From Capsaspora owczarzaki ATCC 30864 (lineage: Eukaryota; Opisthokonta; Filasterea), in the NCBI RefSeq assembly GCF_000151315.2, contig NW_011887294.1, positions 378,266 through 442,265 of the forward strand: DNA of 64,000 nucleotides. The letters run 5' to 3'. Numbering within the stretch: the stretch's first letter is position 1; each line of letters starts with the position of its first letter. Shown piece after piece: positions 59,239-64,000 of this stretch. The notes under the pieces were generated by a model. It did no database searches and was not told where the DNA came from. It was given only the letters and a program-made list of their open reading frames with translations. The translations under genes were made by a program, and so were the position numbers.

Positions 59239-62200
59239 TCAGACAGTGGCAGACTGGGAAGCGGGGCGCGGTGTGCTCGGTGTACGCCGAGCCACAGGAA
59301 GGAGTCGGGACATGACGGGAACCGGGGACATGCGTGACTGATCAATGGCACTGCGGAGAACGGTCGCAAGCAGCAAGAGGAAGGGCTGTGACGGGGCATG
59401 CCAAGCACTAGCGCGAAGACTGGCAAGATACCGACGAGCGCGCGCAATGGCGTTCATCTCCCGAATGAGCGCGTTTTGAGAGCGGGGTGCCGGTGACCTT
59501 CCGCGGTGTGCCTGCAGCCGTTGGAGCAGACCGAACAGAGCAACTTGAAGCGAGCAGGCGGGATTTTGGACTTCGTAGAACTGCGACAAGGGTGCCACTG
59601 GCAGGTCTGCCTGGATGGCAAAAGCAATCGCCAAGACTGCGTTGCTGGCCGCATGCGCCGAGGTAGCACTGTTGACCATTTGCACGAGGCTTGTGTAAGC
59701 CCGAATTACAAAGGACGCGGGCAAGCTGCTCGACAAGGCGGACTGCGGCATCAGAGACCCGCGCTCGAGCTGGATGGTGCGCGCGAGCGAAGCCGAAATC
59801 CATCGGCGACTGGTGGTGGTCCGTCGAGCCAGGGGAATCGATGGGAGCCCGCTGGCCGTCAGGGTGCAGCCCATCAACATTGGCTGGGCAGTGTTCAAAT
59901 CAAACCCCTCAGCGCCAAAGACCCATTTGGTTTGCATGAGATGGCGATACGCGCGCACAGCCATGTCCAGTTGGTCTGGCTGGTGGCTAGCCCCCGATAC
60001 CAGTGCGGAAGCGACGCGCCAGCTTGGCTTCAAGAAGGCATCGTGCTCCACTCCAAACAGAGTCTTCGCAAACCCGGGGTTGGCAAGCGTGCGCTGTCGG
60101 TGACGATGCAAATACGTACCGTCGGGACCAAAGCGACGCGTTACAACATCAAAGCAATGTCGAAACTCGGCCTGCAGGCTGGTTGACTGTCCTGCCGCAA
60201 CGAGCAGCGCTTGCAATCCGTGCGAACGCACGTGCTCGTGGTGCGCAGCACCGTTGAGCTGCCGCCACACGTTGCGAAGGTGTGATTCTGGCTCCACGTC
60301 ACGAGCAGCCGCTTTCAAAATAGCGCCATACGCGCTAGCGGACAGCTGGTAGTCGGCTTGATGCAAAACGGTCGCCAGGTCTTTGATCGCTTGCACCGCA
60401 GTAGCGTCGTCGGTGTGCAGACCGAGCAGGGTGATGAGGTGGGATGCTGCCGTCGTCGGCACGCTGCGGCCTTGCTGGACATGGGCTGCAATGACTAAAG
60501 CGGGCAGGCGCAAGCATCGGAGGCGTTGGGCGGAGGCCACCAAGTGAGCAAACACTTGGTCGGAGAAGGTGCACCCGGAGGCAACGATGTGGCAGACAAC
60601 CTTCATGAGGTCGGTCGAAGTGGGCGCGGCAGCAATGAGATGAGTCGCAAGATCGACAGAAACGCGGTTGGGTGGTCTGCTTGAGCTCGTGTGGTTGGCG
60701 AGTTTGATCACAGCGGTGGCTGCAGTCGCCGAGAAGGCTGCGGAAGCGGGCGCAGAGTTTGGCGACCACTGTGAAGCCGCGGACGTCAAGAAAGCACAGG
60801 CAGCGGCGATCGCGGCATCTCGTTCAGTGGCAGACGCGTGAACGGTGCCAAACAGGGTCTGCTCGCACTTGCGCCCAGCCTCACCACATGCCTGCAACGC
60901 AGAGCGCAAGAGTTGCATTCGCCCAAACGCCAAATGGGCCTGTTGGGCCTGAGTCATCATGCGCAGCGTCCAGTCAATGGCGTCTCGGGCCTCCTTGACC
61001 GTGAACGAAGCCAAAGGTGAGCGCGGCGCTAGCAGCACCAGCGGAACGATTGAAGCGTGGTTGGTCGACCGGTTGTCTGCAAACGCAGAGGTTGCCAAGA
61101 ACTGCTTTGCGGACTCGAGCTGGCCGAGCGCAGCATATGCAGTTGTGATTGGGCGAACCAACCGGCGAGAAATCGAGTTCAACTGTCGGGCCACGAGAGC
61201 TTCGTAGACTGATGTCAAATATTGAGCGCCTCGAGTCAGCAAACAAACTAACAATTCTTCCACCACCACCACGTCCTCCTCCTCCCCCGAAATCACAGCA
61301 GATGGCTAGGCGCACCAATACACAACCAAACCACAACTTACCAGAAACAGCAGACTTGAGATCTCCGGCGTCGCAGAGCTTCTGGACCAACGTGGTGCAA
61401 GTTTGGGAAGAGGAAATGCGGAACTGACTGGGAATGGAAGGAAGGAAATGCTTGAGAATGTGCGACACCATAAAGTCCGCGCGCCCGTTTTCCACAAAGA
61501 CCTCCGCAAGCAGAGCATATGCCCGATCGCGGCCAAGGAAGTAGTACAAAGTGCGCCGTTCGAGCACCATGATTGCGTCTTCAGGAACCAGGGCATCTTG
61601 CAACCCCTCGCTGACGACTTGAAGGAGCTTGGAAGTCGTCTTGGCGGCCAACTCGTCCGAAACCGCTGAAGTGGTGGAGGCGAAAAACTCGCTAAACTCG
61701 TTCGAGGCAAGCGCCTGGATCTGCGCTCGAGTCATGGCGCTGTACAGACGTGCAAAAGCATTCACCTCGCGGTCGTAGCGGGTCGTGTTTGGCTGGTTGA
61801 GATCTTGGACAATCCGCCCGTTACTATCTGCAGCGAACGGCTTGGCGGGAGAAAAGCCCAACGAAGCATCAAGGTCTTGCACCATCCTGGTCAGTGCAGG
61901 TACGTCCTGGCTGATCGGGCTAGCTGGCACCGCCTCGGCCTCAGTCGATGACGCAGGAACCGAAAGCTGGCTCCCCTGCGCGGTGGAACGGGCCTCGGCT
62001 GGAAGCGTCAAACCCGTCGCGTGCGCTTGGCTATTAAGCAGTGTGCTGACAGCAAGCAACAGCGCGTCGGACGTGGGCGGCGGCACGTTGCTCGAATCGG
62101 ACGTTGCGAGCGACCAGATTGGTGTTGTTAGCGGGTCATGGGGCATCGGTAACGACAGATCTGCCAATAAATCGCGAGCGGAAGCTTGATCCCACCGCAA

Positions 62201-64000
62201 ATCAGCACTGAGCGTTCGTTGAGCGAGTGGGGATGATAGTTGTTTGACTGCAGAGGCGAGTTGGGCTGCCATTTTCTCGGCGGCAGCAGATTGGGAGGGA
62301 GCTGTCACAGACTGTTGAGGCTTTGTTTTAAGCACCAACTCACGGCGCTGGGCACGCTCCAATGCGAACAGATGATTGCGATGCAAGTATTTGAAAGCGG
62401 GCCGAGCCTGCGCAAACGTTAGACTGCCGGCAGGTTGGGAGGGCAAGTCTACGAGTGGGAGGGGGTTGAATTGTTCGGGTTGTTCGGGAGCCTCTTTGGG
62501 AGCTGATTGTTTGCTTGTTTCTTTGTTGTTGGCAGCCGATTCTTTGTCGTTGGCAGCCGATTCTTTGTTGTTGGCTGCCGATTTTTTGCCGATGATGGGA
62601 GTGGCCGCCGTCGACCCGGTCGTTGCATTTTGCCCAAATTCATGGGCAAGCGCGATGAGTTTGCCAATAAATTGGCGCTTGGAGAGAGCCGTTTGGGCCC
62701 TTGTCGCCAACCGACGCTCACGGGCTGTTTGTATTGCGAGAACACCCTTCTTGGCATTACTAGCCGCTGGCTTCCACCACCCAGGCATAATGTTCAATTG
62801 GTGCATCATGGCCTGTACGTCATGAGTGATTCGTCTGTGAGCTGAAGGCGGGCTTACTCCGTGCGGTGCCGTTGGATTGGCCGAGTGCGGACGCACGGGG
62901 ACCTGCTTGAGTGTAAATGGGAACGGATAGGTCAGTGAGTTGGCATTCATGGCCCTGGGATTGGCCGGAGCGCTCTTGGTCGGCAACGCTGGTACTTGCA
63001 GCGTCCGTGCAAAGTGCAATCGTTCCTCTGCTTCTGCTGCAACTGTGGCCATGTGCACGGCCGTCCAGGACGGCGAGTTGTGTGGAATGCGTGGTGCTCG
63101 GCTTTTGTTTTTTCGCGGTGCGGCTGATTGTTGTTGATGTTGTTGCTGCTGCTTGGCCAGCTTGCGTGCTTCTGTCGAGGAATCAGTTTCCACGGCAGAT
63201 GTAGTAGCAGCCTTGCTATCGTTTGAAGCTTTTGCTACTGGCGTGTCAGACGCGAGAGGGGCGATGCTGCTCGCGGCAGATGGTTGTGTTTCACCAGACG
63301 ACGGAATTGCTGACTTCGAGGCCTGTTCGCGGGCGTTGCGCTCGGCAGCTCGCGCCTGCGCCTTGGCGTAGCGACGAGCACGCACTACGTGCTTCACGAC
63401 AGCCAAGTGGGAGCGTGCCAGATTGGTGTCTGCCAACGCCGCGGCCTGCTTGGCGCCTTCCTGCGAGAACGTCGGCAGCGTGTTGAACGCGAGCTTGCGC
63501 GGTGCAGCCGCCCGGCCATCTCTGTCAAGAACAGTCCTCCGTCCCGGGATGCCGAGCTGGGCCGCGGTTGGGTTGCGCCACTTGACGCCAACGTGCGATC
63601 TCGCCTTTGCAAAGAGCTTGAGCGCGAGCAACCGCTCTGCCGACAGCCGCCCTGTGGGCACCGCAGCGACCTTCCCGAGCAGCACCTGCGGGTTTTGCAC
63701 GTTGCCCCTGCTCTTTGCGGCAATGGAGCTCGGCTGTGACTTGGACTTGGACCTGGCCTTGGGCGGCTGCTGGTCTTCTTGGCTCGTGCTCGCCTGGCCG
63801 CGTGCGTCTGCAGCCTCGCTCGTCGTCCCACTCGTCCCATTCTGACCACCGCTCGCTTCAGTCGCAGTCATAGTCGTGGCATGGTTCAGAGTATGGCTAG
63901 TCGTCGTAGTTGGAGTCGTCGCGTGCTGGCTTGATGGTGGCGTGGTAGCGGCTGCGGCCTGACTGGCTGCTCTTGATCCCAATCCATGCAATGCCGCAGC
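59239..64000 (-). CDS. Large PPR-like helical-repeat protein, probably mitochondrial RNA-related (5' end uncertain)
   Basis: Exons read as 64000(or 63871)-61342 and 61208-59239. The frame is open to the window edge; the first ATG inside is at 63871, which would give 1499 residues. The N-terminal 700 residues are Ala/Ser/Thr/Lys-rich and basic, with many Arg and few acidic residues at the start, as in mitochondrial leaders. Around the intron the sequence has paired-helix repeats of PPR style (TTLVQKLCDAGDLKSAVSVYEAL..., then ITTAYAALGQLESAKQFL), and more such pairs follow to the C-terminus. PPR proteins bind organellar RNA. The match is by pattern only; TPR-like or other solenoids are possible. 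A 21-bp triple repeat codes for SAANxKE units. Confidence 0.7.
62519..62581 (-). repeat. Three 21-bp tandem repeats
   Basis: Three near-identical 21-bp units coding for three copies of a 7-residue motif (SAANNKE/SAANDKE) in the PPR-like gene. Confidence 0.95.

Overview
The window is nuclear DNA from a gene-dense, GC-rich unicellular eukaryote. Genes are interrupted by short GT-AG introns (about 46 to 200 bp, a few of 0.7 to 2.4 kb). Non-coding DNA is full of long poly(T)/poly(A) runs, and many proteins carry Ser, Gln or Ala homopolymers. The gene set looks holozoan (animal relatives): a TNNI3K-type ankyrin/TKL kinase, a cofilin whose first coding exon appears to be the ATG alone, CLIP-170 with a C-terminal zinc knuckle and a final ETF, RME-8/DNAJC13, and a RalGDS-like RasGEF. 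A filasterean such as Capsaspora is my best guess. This is inference from gene style and content, not proof.

Layout: 1-4984 (+) ankyrin-TKL kinase, 5' end off the window; 5422-7083 (-) cofilin/ADF; 7752-13076 (+) RasGEF with RA domain; 13474-14118 (-) ChaC-type gamma-glutamylcyclotransferase; 14528-16478 (-) leucine-rich repeat gene built from seven 84-nt repeat exons; 17560-20763 (+) neutral ceramidase; 22991-26576 (+) poly-Q protein with a possible ribbon-helix-helix segment; 27353-34981 (+) RME-8; 35322-42397 (-) CLIP-170-like protein; 42743-44078 (+) alpha/beta hydrolase; 44330-46301 (-) LEO1; 46846-47432 (+) RPS12; 48002-48719 (-) RPL9; 49867-55394 (-) secreted G8/beta-helix (CEMIP-like) protein with C-terminal LRRs; 56819-59113 (+) double-FYVE Vac1/Rabenosyn-type protein; 59239 to the window end (-) PPR-like protein.

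Neighbouring genes are mostly divergent or convergent, with 0.1 to 1.4 kb between them. Several divergent pairs probably share promoter regions (cofilin/RasGEF, LRR/ceramidase, CLIP/hydrolase, LEO1/RPS12, G8/FYVE). There is no operon or gene-cluster logic. The functions are housekeeping and cell-biological: actin and microtubule dynamics, endosomal traffic (RME-8 and the FYVE protein), Ras signalling, sphingolipid and glutathione turnover, ribosome and Pol II elongation. I see no transposon, viral fossil, CRISPR array, tRNA or rRNA gene.

Exon models were built by reading splice sites by eye. In every multi-exon gene whose start I assigned, the summed exons give a whole number of codons. The most informative results are exons that a simple ORF view misses: the ATG-only exon of cofilin, the 50-nt last exon of CLIP, the 28-nt exon of ceramidase, the LRR exons of the G8 protein, and the exon-intron tandem array in the LRR gene.
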